From Vitrella brassicaformis (lineage: Eukaryota > Sar > Vitrellaceae): a stretch of DNA of 64,000 nucleotides. The position numbers were made by a program, and so were the translations under genes. Positions 12,261-22,577 of this stretch are shown here, one piece after another (within the stretch, counting starts at the first letter, position 1; every line of letters begins with the position of its first letter). The DNA lies in contig CDMY01000456.1 of NCBI GenBank assembly GCA_001179505.1, positions 282,799-346,798 of the forward strand. Direction: 5' to 3'. The notes under the pieces are model-generated. The model worked only from the letters and a program-made list of their open reading frames with translations. It did no database searches and was not told where the DNA came from.

Positions 12261-13131
12261 TTTGGCTGATTGTATGCATCGGCCTTGTTGTGTGTGTTTG
12301 TTTGTTTGTCTGTGTCTATTCCGTTCTCAGAAATTGGAATCGGGGGATCAAGACACAGGTGGAGAAGGGAAGAAGAAGAAGGTTCTGGACAGCACACATG
12401 TGGAAGCGGCCCGCATTCTCGTTGAGGAGCTGAACCGGGTTGCGGTCGGTTTCGGCTCGACGGGACTTCAGCCGCCAAGAGCCACCTGCCGCCATTGGGT
12501 ATTGCTGTCGCGCTTCGTGATCAACAAAGACGGCACAACCCCCCTCACTCTGCTGGCCAGCCACCTACTTCATCACTCATCCGTCTTGTCGGGCGTGCAC
12601 GACATTGCCGACCTTCACGCCCACTTAGCCAGCCACCTACACTGGCGTGTGAGTGCCCATGCCGTCGTGCACGAGCGCCTGGAGTCCAGCTACGGGCCGG
12701 CTCTCCCGATCTTCAATCCCCAGCTGAAGACGCACGAGACAGAAGAGGTCATGGAGAATCTCTACGAGCCGTGGGGGGAACTCCTACTTGCCGCCACAGG
12801 GGTGGAGCAGTCCATCAAACCCCACCATACGCGTGGCTACTGTGTGAGAGCGTCAGGGAAGGACACACACGGCAACCGCCTCGTCACTCTGCCAATGACC
12901 CCCCTCTACGGCGCATCCCCTCTGTACCGGCTCTATGTCCTCGACATCACCAACACGCAGATTTGGCTGGCAGCGCGCATCGCGGGGAAGGCGTGGCAGC
13001 GGCGCAAGAAAGAGCACTTCAAGACCTTCGCAAAGGGGTGGCGGCGCATCGAGGGAGTGTCGAAGCTGTGTGTAGTGCTGAGAGAGCGATGTGTCTGGAT
13101 CAGGTCATACTTTAGGCGAGCAGGGCCTTAG
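11611..13131 (+). CDS. Hypothetical protein, about 450 residues
   Basis: Unrecognised. It opens at ATG 11611 and stays in frame to TAG 13129-13131. The middle contains a clear intron, 12166-12330 (GTGAGC..TTCTCAG, with CA, GA and TG repeats); because it is 165 bases long and lacks stops, the frame reads straight through it. The spliced product has no signal peptide or membrane segment. Exon 2 carries a basic GGEGKKKKVLDS patch, then a mostly alpha-helical stretch (VEAARILVEELNRVAVGF) and His-rich LLASHLLHHSSVL and LHAHLASHLHWRV segments. The C-terminus is strongly basic (KAWQRRKKEHFKTFAKGWRR). A splice donor at about 13100 could extend the gene into the next region. Its start lies 18 bases from a possible start on the other strand. 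Confidence 0.55.
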
Positions 13132-13218
13132 ACATCATCCGTGTGTACGTACGTGGGGCACAACGTGTGCGTGTCTTTGATAGAGCAGTGAGCCAGACAC
13201 CTCTGCTCCTCATAGAAG

Positions 13219-13515
13219 CCCGCGCCTTTGTACTTGCGCTTGAAGTATATCAGGTGGTCCTGCGCGAGGCTGAGGACGGCTATAAGAGACGCCCCGACAG
13301 CTACAGCCACTGATTGCAATGAATCACAGACACTCATGCAGAGGGTGAGAGTCAAAGCGCATGTCGATGTGCACCTGTCCATGCATGTACGTGTGTTTGT
13401 GCTTGTGTGCGTACCTGCTGCATCGGCCAGAAAAAAGAATCGGAAGCCAACTGGGCGCCACGTCCTGACTGACGGGCAGAAGAAGATGCTGCTCAAGGAA
13501 GAGAGGGAAGAGTAG
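13219..13515 (+). other. Ambiguous region: RKxTG-type exon (+) or small membrane protein exons (-)
   Basis: Both strands look codable. On plus, 13431-13515 reads KKNRKPTGRHVLTDGQKKML then an acidic end and TAG 13513-13515; this resembles the RKATGQLKLTSDQKDAL core of the 6057-8221 gene, including the acidic run after it, and follows a plausible acceptor (CATCGGCCAG). On minus, an exon at about 13500-13417 joins in frame over a phase-1 intron to 13309-13128, giving AVGASLIAVLSLAQDHLIYF and a C-terminal tail ending at 13128, like a small single-helix membrane protein. Its in-frame upstream part has no ATG, so a first exon would be missing. I cannot decide between them. The rest of 13132-13905 shows only repeats. 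Confidence 0.3.
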
Positions 13516-13905
13516 AGTGGCCCTCACTGAGTGCGATGTGCATGTGCAACAGACAGTGTGTTGGTGGTGCCTGTGCGTCCTTAGCCCATCGTCTGGACGG
13601 GGGCTTAGCCCATGTGCGGCGCGGCATGGTGTGTAGAAGACATTCATGATTGCGTCACTCGACTTGTCTCATTCGCTAATCAAGCGCAAGCAAAAAGAAA
13701 AACGAGGCAAGCTTCGACGACCCGACACCGACCGACAAACTTCCTTACTCGTACGGCGCATCTCAGCCAGTCACGTCAACTGACTCTCGTATCAATCGGT
13801 CCTGCCCACCCTTCTCTCTCAGTTTTGATTTCGCATGCTTTGTGTGTCTCTCACTCGACTAAGTTTGTAGGTCTCTCTCTCTCTCTCTCTGTCTCTGGTG
13901 GGTAG

Positions 13906-16900
13906 CTAGGGCTCTTCTTTGATAGGTGTGCCCCGCGAGAACTCCGACCGGCGGCCTTTGAGGCTCATCTGGCTGCCACGCCGGCCGGGATGGCTGCCAT
14001 ACCACACACCAAAGATCAAACAACACATCATGGCACAGACGACAATCTCGGCTTTTTCTTCGAGGTCGCGTGCTTGCGTACCTCTCCACTTCGTCGACGT
14101 ATTGGAAATCGATTGCGGCGAGGGGCACCCAGGAGGGCTCCCATTCAACGGGGTCGGCGCCCTGGGGGATGGCCCACTTGAGCAGCGCGTCACCCGTGAC
14201 GTACCTGAGATCTACCACTTCGGCACGGCACCAACCGTACTCATCGTACCACACCTGATGTACCAAGAAAGGAAACCCGATGGTGTCTCGTGTCTCGTTC
14301 CGACGAGGGAGGCATCGACCTGTATCTTTCGTCCGGGTGCGATCTCGGCCCACTCTCCCTGGGTGACGGCAAGGGAGCTGCGGAGCTTGGCTGCCACCTG
14401 CTCGATGGTCTCGACCTGCTGGTCGGCGATCTCGGTCTCGATGGGAGGCGGCACCTGTCATTCAGGCAGGGATGACACGCGTTCGGGCAGAGGCGAAGGT
14501 GAGTCTCTGCGTGTGCAAGTGCCTTGATGATGGTGCTGCCGGTCATTCGGATGAGGTGAAAGATGAGACACACGACCGACAGCGTGGCATACGCCGCCGC
14601 AAACCTCCACTTGTAAAACTCCGTCAGCCCCTGTATGAAAGGACACGCCCACACACAGAAATAGGCATATCAACGAAGCCCCCCCCTCTCTCCTATGTGT
14701 GTTGATATACTTCAGGGTATGGGTACTGGAGGTCGGTCCATCCAAAGATGCCTGTTTGTGACTGGTGGATCATGCCAAGTCCGGCCAGGAGGGTGCCCAC
14801 GAGGCCCCAGGCGGCGGCGAGCAGCAACTTGCGGTCGATGAGGTACACCATGATGGCCGTCCATATCACCGACGAGAAGATCGAACCGAGACCGAAACCG
14901 CCGAGACCGAACCGAGAGGGGTCACTCTCCTGCACACACACAAAGAACGAAAGAAGTTACGGATTGCGGTGTGGCTCCCTCTCCCTTGTAGGTCGTGCGT
15001 GTGCTGTGTGGACAGGTACAGAGAAGCTGCCGCCGGTGCCTGCGGCGAATTTCCATCCCCAGTCGGCCAGCACGGGCATCAGACCCACAGCAAAGGCCGG
15101 GAAGTGACGCACGGCCAAACCCTGCACACACACAAGCACGCCACAAATACCATACAGCAACTCACGTGTCTCCCTCCCCATCACCCCGCACACCCACCCC
15201 CGCGGCGTCCATGAAGATCATGAGTCCCACGAAGATGATCATGGGCGCGACGGCCCCCTCGGGCACCAGCTTGAGGATGGCGCCAAACACGCCGAAGAGC
15301 GACAGGGCGCTGAATACCACCGCCACCATGCCGGCGTAGTAGATGGACGCACCTGTGTCGTATGTATGCGTCGGCAGTGAGTATATCATTTTACATTAAT
15401 TCTTCAGTGCAAAGTGCAAGTCTGTCTGTCTCCTGTTGGTTCATCCATCCCTCACGCACCCATGCGTTTGTACGCCGGCTGACCGATGTACACACCGACC
15501 GCCAAAGGGTTGCCCAAGAAAACTGCACACCACCCACGGAGACAATCCAGATGATCAGCCAGCGAGCGGTCGACTGGGCACATCAAATGCCTGTGATGAG
15601 GTTGAGGGCCCCGTCGAAGAGGAGGCAGGTGCGCATGGGGTAGCGGTCTCCGGTGCGGCTGGCGGAGTAGACGTTGAGGATGGTGCCCATCGAGTTGGTG
15701 ACTGCACGCACGTGCCACAGACAGATGGATGAGCGCAGGCATAGAGGTTCGGTCGGTCCTTGTTCCCTTCCCACTCACAGGCGATAGGAATGATGGTGCC
15801 GAGATACCTGACGGATGGATGGATAGAGACACGTGACACAATGAATGCATTCAGGCACGTGCAAGATAGCTGGGTGGCTATCCGCCGGTTTGGCTCACTC
15901 ACTTCTGCAGCTCGACGAATCCTGACATGTCCAGGCCAACACCCTCAGCAGACCAGCCTACAAGAATCAACCACACACATGCAGGGGATTGGTCGCCCAT
16001 TTCCTGCCACACCACACCCACCGATTCCGAGTCCCCAGAAGGTTATTTTGGTGGCGGCGCCCGAGAGGTCCTTCATGGAGACGAACCCCTGTATGGCGCC
16101 GCCCACGGTGCCGAATACCAGCACACACACCGCCACGGGGATGTACCAGAACTCGACCTCCGACAAGTAAGTGATGCCACACAGAGACACAGAGACATCC
16201 AGCCATTGCAGGCCGGAAACCCGTGCAGAGGGGGAGGGGAGAATGGAGAGAGAGGAAAGACATGCCTTCACTCGTCCAGTCCCTGTCTCACCCGATGAGG
16301 GCCAGGACGAGTGGGAGGAAGCCAATGAGCGGCGCCATGAAGATCTTGCCGAACCACTCCACGCCCAGCCACGTCAGACCGATGGCCGCAAGGGGCGTCA
16401 TCAGACCAGCGGGGGGCACCACCTTCTCCACGTAGTTGCCCACCAGCGCCACACACATGGATATCACGCCTCCTAGAATGTTCCTGCACAAAACACAGGC
16501 CAGGGGCACAAAGAGGCAGCAAGGGAGACAGAATGCACGAGCTCCTAGTAGGGGCACTGACTCACGCACCCGAGCACTGCGATTTTCCATGCCTCCTCGA
16601 CCACTTTGTTGACGCTGGCGTACTTGACGGTGCTCTCTCCCTTGCCGGCAATGAAAGCCATGCCCTCCCCCATGATGGGCGCCATGATGCTGAAGATGAA
16701 GGCGAACCCCGCCGGAGACGAAATGCCGAACGGCATTGCACAGACGTCTCTGCGCCCCTCCCGCTTCATGAGCCAAGCGCCCAGCCACGCGTAGAACATG
16801 TTGCTGAAGAGAAGGCCGACCCCTGCAGCTGGCAGCACTCGGCCGAGGATGATTTTGTCGCAGAGCGGCTCCAGTGTGTCGTTTGCCTGCAGGACGTTGC

Positions 16901-17006
16901 GCATGGCAACCATGAGAGCGAGGGCGGTGCATGTGTTGTCCATGAGCAGCTGGAAGAAGGCGTTGAGCTCGGCAGCCCAGTTGGTCTTGTCGTCTTTGCC
17001 GCTCAT
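13906..17006 (-). CDS. NCS2-like permease (xanthine/uracil permease superfamily) with C-terminal extension
   Basis: Multi-pass permease, probably for nucleobases or related anions at a membrane. ATG at 17006 gives MSGKDDKTNWAAELNAFFQL followed by LMDNTCTALALMVAMRNVLQ. Exon 1 continues with MPFGISSPAGFAFIFSIMAP, matching the ALPYGINT-type helix of bacterial NCS2-related permeases. Later exons (about 16490-16295, 16170-16022, 15780-15590, 15355-15210, 14935-14710 and 14630-14520) carry the expected hydrophobic helices, including GGVISMCVALVGNYVEKVV and GAVAPMIIFVGLMIFMDAAG. After the last helix comes a coiled or charged stretch (TEIADQQVETIEQVAAKL) and a hydrophilic region with VWYDEYGWCRAEVVDLRYV, not part of the transporter fold I know. 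The stop at 13906-13908 follows KGRRSEFSRGTPIKEEP; the final exon junction is uncertain. Substrate cannot be told from sequence. Confidence 0.75.
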
Positions 17007-18982
17007 GGTGGATCAAGTCTGTCGGAGGCTTCCTTCTCTTAGTCAGAGCAACTCAATGTAGGGCTGCCTTGGGGATGACGACCAGGCGTGGACATCACCG
17101 GGGGAAGAAGAAGGCTGCTCGTGCGTCGCATGCGTCTGGGGGCTGCGGATTGAGACACCAGCCAACGGTCACAACGGCCGTCTCTTCCGGATAGCACCGC
17201 TTCGTTGAAACTTTTGATGTTTCCATGTCGATGTCTTGGTTTCGTTCCCACCCATGGATCCCACCCAGCTAGCTAGCACAGTTCCCCTCCCTCCTCCCTC
17301 TCCCCGGCTCGACCAGACCTATAGTCAGACCACTCCTATCTATACTCATCCATCCATACATCCATCCACGCAGCCAAACAGGCGGCCAGTCAGCCACGCA
17401 ATGCATTGCAATGTCATGATGCAGCAAATACAACAGACGCGCACGCGCACAATCGCACCAATGCGGCGTGAGGCATGTGTGCGTAGCGCGTAGGACTGAC
17501 AAACGATCCTCCCATTCATCCTCTCTCTCTCCTCGCCCGCGTCCACTCCACCCACGTGTGTGTGTGTATGAATGAATGAATGAATGATGGATGGCTTCTT
17601 TAGCCAGCCATGCGCCTCGCCTCACTCCCACCCATCCGTCTCGACTCGACCCCTCCCTCCTCAGACAGACAGGACAGACCCAAGAAGCCCCTCATCGTCA
17701 GTCAGGATTATATATGTATATCGATCGGCCACACGAGGCGGACACTCTCAGAGGTGAGCACGGTGTGAGTCATTGAATTGAAAGATGATCATGCAATCGA
17801 TGTGCCCCAGTGCTCTGACTCCCATCTGACTGGTGGGTGCAGGACTCACTCACTCACTCAGTCACTGTGACGGCGCAAACGAGCCCGATAAAGCATCACG
17901 CCGGCTACCTGCTGGGCCAGCGATGATCAAAATACTTGAGCGGGCTACCGAGAGATAGGATGATAATAGAGATGACGCGTGCGGCTTATCTTCCTCGGTG
18001 GGTGGTGGGTGTCGGCCTCCCTCAGCAAGGCCACACCCACACAAGGGAGCCAAAAAGCCGACAAGTGTCTGTCATCACTCGGTTCAGCTTCGCTCAGCTC
18101 GTCTGACCGACCGTGACAAGAGTGAGGGAACCAGTGGGCACCACGTAATGGAGGGCAACCAAACACTTGAGCACTTAGGGGTCATTGTGTGTACTGGGTG
18201 TGTGTGAGAGTGTGGGTGTGGGTGTGGTGTGTGGACAGCTGGCTGAATTGCCTGTGCCTCAATCGCTTCGTTACGCAAACCATCAAGGAAGGACCAAGAC
18301 AAACAGACAGACAGACAGACAAACAGACAGGCAGAGAGACCGAAAAATCCATTAAAGGCAGAGAGGGGAAAAGTACGCTGAGGGGAGGCGACGGAGGGAT
18401 GGAGGGATGGGTGGATGGATGGATGGAGGGGTGGGGGAGAGAGGGCGAGAAGCGAAGGAAAGCAGTGGGTGGGGCAGGGGAGGAGAGGGGAGGGGAGGGG
18501 AGGGGGAGGAGGGGGCAGTAAGAACCAACCACTCAGACACACTCCCACACCCACACAGAGAAATACACGGACCAACTAGACGTAGACGGCCAGGCTATAC
18601 ACACGGTATACGATCAAGGCAGGGAGGGAGGCAGATAGCTAGCTATACAGAGACACCACTCTCTCCCATACACACACACATGGACATCCATCCACACAGA
18701 TGAACACCGGTACATGTCTGTACGCAGAGAGAGAGCACAGCACAGTAGCAAGTCAGTCAGTCAGTAAAGGGGAAAAACGAACGAACGAACCAGACAGGCA
18801 GAGAGAGCCAAAGCCAGACAGACCATCAGCACGCCACCACACCACCACATCGCGGCACACCACACCACACCAAATCAGCGTCAACAGAGCAAAGCAAAGG
18901 AAGACCGCAGAAACAAAGTGGAGAGGGAGGGGAAAAAGCAAAACTGAATCGAGCCCAGGCGTGGTGACGTGAGCAGGCCGCG
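17007..18982. other. Repeat-rich intergenic region, about 2 kb
   Basis: Between two minus-strand genes. No convincing exon on either strand. It contains CATC-unit runs near 17345-17372, an AATG run near 17570-17587, CAGA-unit repeats near 18300-18335, a purine-rich GGAT/GGGAGG block at 18365-18520, and CA/GA repeats near 18540-18860. The part next to 17006 would be the permease promoter; no clear core motif is seen. Confidence 0.5.
18470..18518 (+). repeat. G-run purine tract (G-quadruplex candidate)
   Basis: Repeated GGGGAGGGGAGGGG-like units on the plus strand, with more than four runs of three or more G separated by single A. This is compatible with G-quadruplex formation. It is intergenic, about 500 bases beyond the 3' end of the START gene's neighbour region. 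Confidence 0.55.
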
Positions 18983-20792
18983 TCATGTGCCGTGCTTGTG
19001 TTGGTGGTGGCCGAGAAAATCAAGAAACCCATGGCTACCCTGCACACACACACACGCACCCACACACACACAGTCCTTCCTCGCCCCTCTGTCCCCCCTG
19101 CGTGTGTGGCTACTTACCTTCTTGCCATGTGCCGCCGTGTGTGGGTGTTGCTCGACGGGCACCTTCTCCTCCTTTGAGCTCATACGCCGTGAGAGTATGC
19201 CGCCCGGAGAGTGGCTTGCGTGGGAGGCCTCCCGGCTGTGCACGTGCCGCCCGTGGTGGTGGGGGTGGCCGTGTGGCGCCTTCTTGTCGACGAAGCTGTC
19301 CTTGAGCAGCGCAACGAAACGCAGAGACGCCAGCCACCCCCACTGGCTCAACATCCTGATCGACGGACAGCACACAAATGGCTGGTTTGTCCGTCCGTCA
19401 TTGCAATCGTGAGAGCACAGGAATTGACGTATCGTACCAGTGTGGGATCGACCCGCATAGGTCGACCTGCGTGATGCAGGATATCTCGACGCCAGCCGTG
19501 CCGTCGTGCAGGTGGGTGGGCCGCAGTCTGAAGCTCATGGTGTGCATGTGGCACCGGATGGCGGGCGTGTGCCGGTAGTGCGGGTTGCGATTGTCAAACG
19601 AGTCCATCGCCATCTATATGTCGAACAACACATGACACACCACGTGCCACATGTCGGGGTGTTTCTGGCGCTCAGGGTTAGGGTACCTTACCTTCTCGGT
19701 GTCGTCTGATGTGTAGTGGACGTATGTAGTGAGGACGCCGTCCTCCTCGACGACCTCGTGGCGCTCGTACATCCACACCAACGACTCACTGCGGGACCGA
19801 CCAGCACACGACACAATATATGGGCACCTGAACGATTGGTTTCTCCTTCTGGGTGTGGTTTGCGTGCGTCTGTCTGTGAGTACCGCGGTGCGAGCATGCG
19901 GAATGCGAATCGTGTGTGCAGCAGCGACACGCTGTCCTCGCCCTGCAGCCGCTCGCAGTCACTGCAGGAGGGAATCCACTCGTACCACTTGCAGGCAGTC
20001 AGCCGCTCAGCCACCGCCTTGACATTCAACCCACCAATACGCACCAGACTCTACAGGCACCAATACACAACACCACCATGAGAGAAATTGGACACCCCTC
20101 CCTCCACGGCTCTCTCGACGCACCTTAAACAGCGGCAGGTCATGGCCCGGGACGTGTTTCTTGTACACGTATGTGTGCTCCTTGGGGCGCACCCGCACAG
20201 CGTGCCAGCTCCCGTCATCGCGATGCATCTCACGCGTGGCGTCCAGCACCCGCTTCGCCTCGAGGCAACGCGCAGAGGGCGCGGGAACGGGCTTGCTCTC
20301 AGCCATGGAAGAAGTGTTGCTGTCATTGTAGGCCGCGACGGGGACCGTGGCAATCGATTGCGCGGACTCACTGGGTTTGGGGGGAGGGAGGGGGAGGGGG
20401 TCGAGGTCGGGACTGGCGGCATGCTTGGCGGTCTTCTGCAGCTCGGGGGAGGGGGGGTAGGCGGATGAGGCGTATGTGGTGCTGAGGGCGGGGGAGGAGG
20501 GGTCGTGGACCGACGAGGGGGGGATGATGGTCGTCTGGCTCTGGCTCGTCTCATTGGCACTCTCGACACTCACCCCATTCCAGTTCTTCTCATTGTTGAT
20601 CAATGGACTCGACGTGCCTTCCGTCTTGCTCTTGATGTAGTACTGGAGGTCGTCGTACGTCAACTCGTCCAAAAAGGCACCCAGATTCTCCTCCGCCGGC
20701 ATGACGCGGAGGCCCTTCTCCCGTGGGTCAATACAGAGGTCGCAGCTGGCCACGGAGGTGGGACAGCCCACACAGGACTGTTGCTGGCCCAT
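18983..20792 (-). CDS. START-domain lipid-binding protein with acylation-type N-terminus
   Basis: ATG at 20792 gives MGQQQSCVGCPTSVASCDLC, a Gly-2 plus Ser-6 pattern suited to N-myristoylation with nearby Cys for palmitoylation, so membrane attachment is inferred. A Ser/Pro-rich linker follows. From about 20290 on, exons fit a START domain: SWHAVRVRPKEHTYVYKKHV, VRIGGLNVKAVAERLTACKW, YEWIPSCSDCERLQGEDSVS, SLVWMYERHEVVEEDGVLTT, then the late strand GVEISCITQVDLCGSIPHW and helix LRFVALLKDSFVDKK. START domains bind and move lipids or sterols. After the domain comes a His-rich tail (HGHPHHHGRHVHSREASHAS) and a short last exon ending in TGA at 18983-18985. No transmembrane segment is seen. The exact lipid ligand is unknown. 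Confidence 0.72.
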
Positions 20793-21411
20793 CTGACTGT
20801 CTGCTACAGCCGATGATAGCCAGAGCAAATTGTAGCAGAGTCGTTGAACTCGTTGTGTGCTCAGTCCCCCCAGTACGTCGAAACGCTGTGTTGTAGCTGA
20901 GGGAAGTTGAAACGATGGTTGGAGCTGATCAGAAGATGCTGGTGAAGACGTCAGACCGAGATGGTAGCGTCGTCGAACTCGGTGTTTGCCCAGTCGAACT
21001 CGTTGAACAAGCTTTCAACTCGTTAGCTGAGGGCAGGTGAGGGGAAGAAGAGGGGCGAAGGAGGGGGAAGGACTGATGTGTGGCAAATACAAACCCTTCA
21101 CCTCACAAACCCTGTGGCGGGTTAAGGGTTCGGAAGATCCAAGGAGGAGAAGGGATCGAACGCCTCGCTCCTGTCTACGCTCACAAAGATGGGACAGCCC
21201 TCGTTGTCGGCCTTCCGGCAATAATGGTCGAGCTATTCGTGTGTGTCATGGATGGGCTGATCTCTTTGGTTTGGCTGCTCACCTGCTGCTTTCGGCGGCG
21301 CAAGTAGGCTGCTGAGTGTGCCCTCGCATCGTGCCGTGCTTCCCTCCCTCCCTCCACCGCCTCGCGCTATCCTTCGGCACAGTCTAATTCCCGGCGGCAG
21401 TCAACTCGACA
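20793..21411. promoter_or_regulatory. Divergent upstream region with an imperfect direct repeat
   Basis: About 620 bases between head-to-head genes. A segment beginning GTCGTTGAACTCGTTGTGTG at 20840 recurs in altered form at 20969 (GTCGTCGAACTCGGTGTTTG), each followed by a TAGCTGAGGG box (about 20893 and 21025). The spacing is about 130 bases. The pairs look like an old tandem duplication or repeated regulator sites. No TATA box stands out. Confidence 0.4.
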
Positions 21412-22577
21412 ATGGCCACCCCTCGCGCTTTGCTGATGGCACTGATGGTCGTCGTCAGGGCATCAGCAGCACCGAGAGGTACAGTACGTGCACACCGATA
21501 TGGCCATCCGCTCATGTGCACTGACTAACGTCACGTTTGTTCTCCGTGGACACAGGCGCTCAGGCGAGATACGAGGACCCCTCTGCTGTGGGTGAGCCGT
21601 TGCGAAAGCTTCAGGACGTGTGTGACTTCCACAGTGCTAATTGCGACCCCTCCGACTTTTCCGACATCTGCTCTTCTGGCCACTCCCAGAGAGAATACCG
21701 AGGATGCTACAGCGGATATGAGGTATTAAATGTGACACACTGAGAGAGAACGGAAAGTAGTCTGGACTCCTCCCTGTTGTCCGAGTATTACTTGCATGCA
21801 GGTGTATGACTTCATCTGCTCAAGAAGTCCGGGGCTTTATTGGGACATCGAGGGGTCGATGTGCTGCGGCTCCTGCGGGTGGGCTGGAATATGTACATAG
21901 TGCATTAAATTGTGGAGAACAATTCGACATTTTGCCATTGTATGGCATGGAACTTTCAGGCCTCACAGCCCCCATGAGGAGCCGGCCCGGAGCAACGACA
22001 GCCCCCCTGGCAGGCCCCCTGAGGAGCCGGGCAACGGCAGCAGGGCGCGCCATAAGGACGGCGAATCGCCCGCCTTTCCTGGCAGTGAGAAAGGCGAGTA
22101 CGAGGGCAACGATTTGCCATCCAGCGATGCCTGCGACCTGTGGAAATGCTCGGAGGAATTTCGGGCGTCGGTCGTCGCGATTGTCGTGGTGGCCGTAGCG
22201 ATTGTGACATTCATCGTCGTATACCGCCGCTGCTCACGCTGCCGCAGCAAACGACTCACCGCGTGTGTCGACAAGTGCCTCCCCATCCGGGTGCGTTGTC
22301 CGTGCACTGAGCTAGGATGAAAAACAGAACAAACAGTAAAACACGTTCAATCTGTGTGTGTGTGCAGTGGAGGTCTCGCCAGCGCCAGTCGTCGGTGCCG
22401 ACCACAGCGCCGCCACCGAAGGGCAGCCCCGAGCCCGTCCCCTGCCCCCCGCCCCTGGCAAGCCTCAGCTCCCTCCCTCCCCCCAGCGCCCCTCCACCCT
22501 ATGATGCCATGCATCCCATGGCCGGCTACCTCTCGGCCAGCCCACCGCCGTCGTCTCCACCCCCGTACGACGACTAG
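21412..22577 (+). CDS. Type I membrane protein with Cys-rich ectodomain and PPPYD tail
   Basis: Unrecognised family, but a clear layout. ATG 21412 starts a signal peptide (MATPRALLMALMVVVRASA). Exons about 21412-21480, 21556-21723, 21802-21876, 21960-22290 and 22368-22577 join in frame. The ectodomain has Cys pairs (LQDVCDFHSANCDPSDFSDI, MCCGSCG) and a Pro/Gly/Glu-rich stalk, then one membrane helix (ASVVAIVVVAVAIVTFIVVY), a basic Cys-containing juxtamembrane stretch (RRCSRCRSKR) and a Pro-rich cytosolic tail. The tail holds two PPPYD motifs, one internal and one just before the TAG at 22575-22577. PPxY motifs bind WW domains, for example of Nedd4-type ubiquitin ligases. Its signal peptide resembles that of the gene at 26317, so the two may be distant relatives. 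Confidence 0.7.

Noticed and set aside
18084-18575. Pro/Ser/His-rich open frames over 18.1-18.6 kb on minus
   Set aside because: They come from translated purine/pyrimidine and CAGA repeats, with open frames in several phases at once and no splice continuity.
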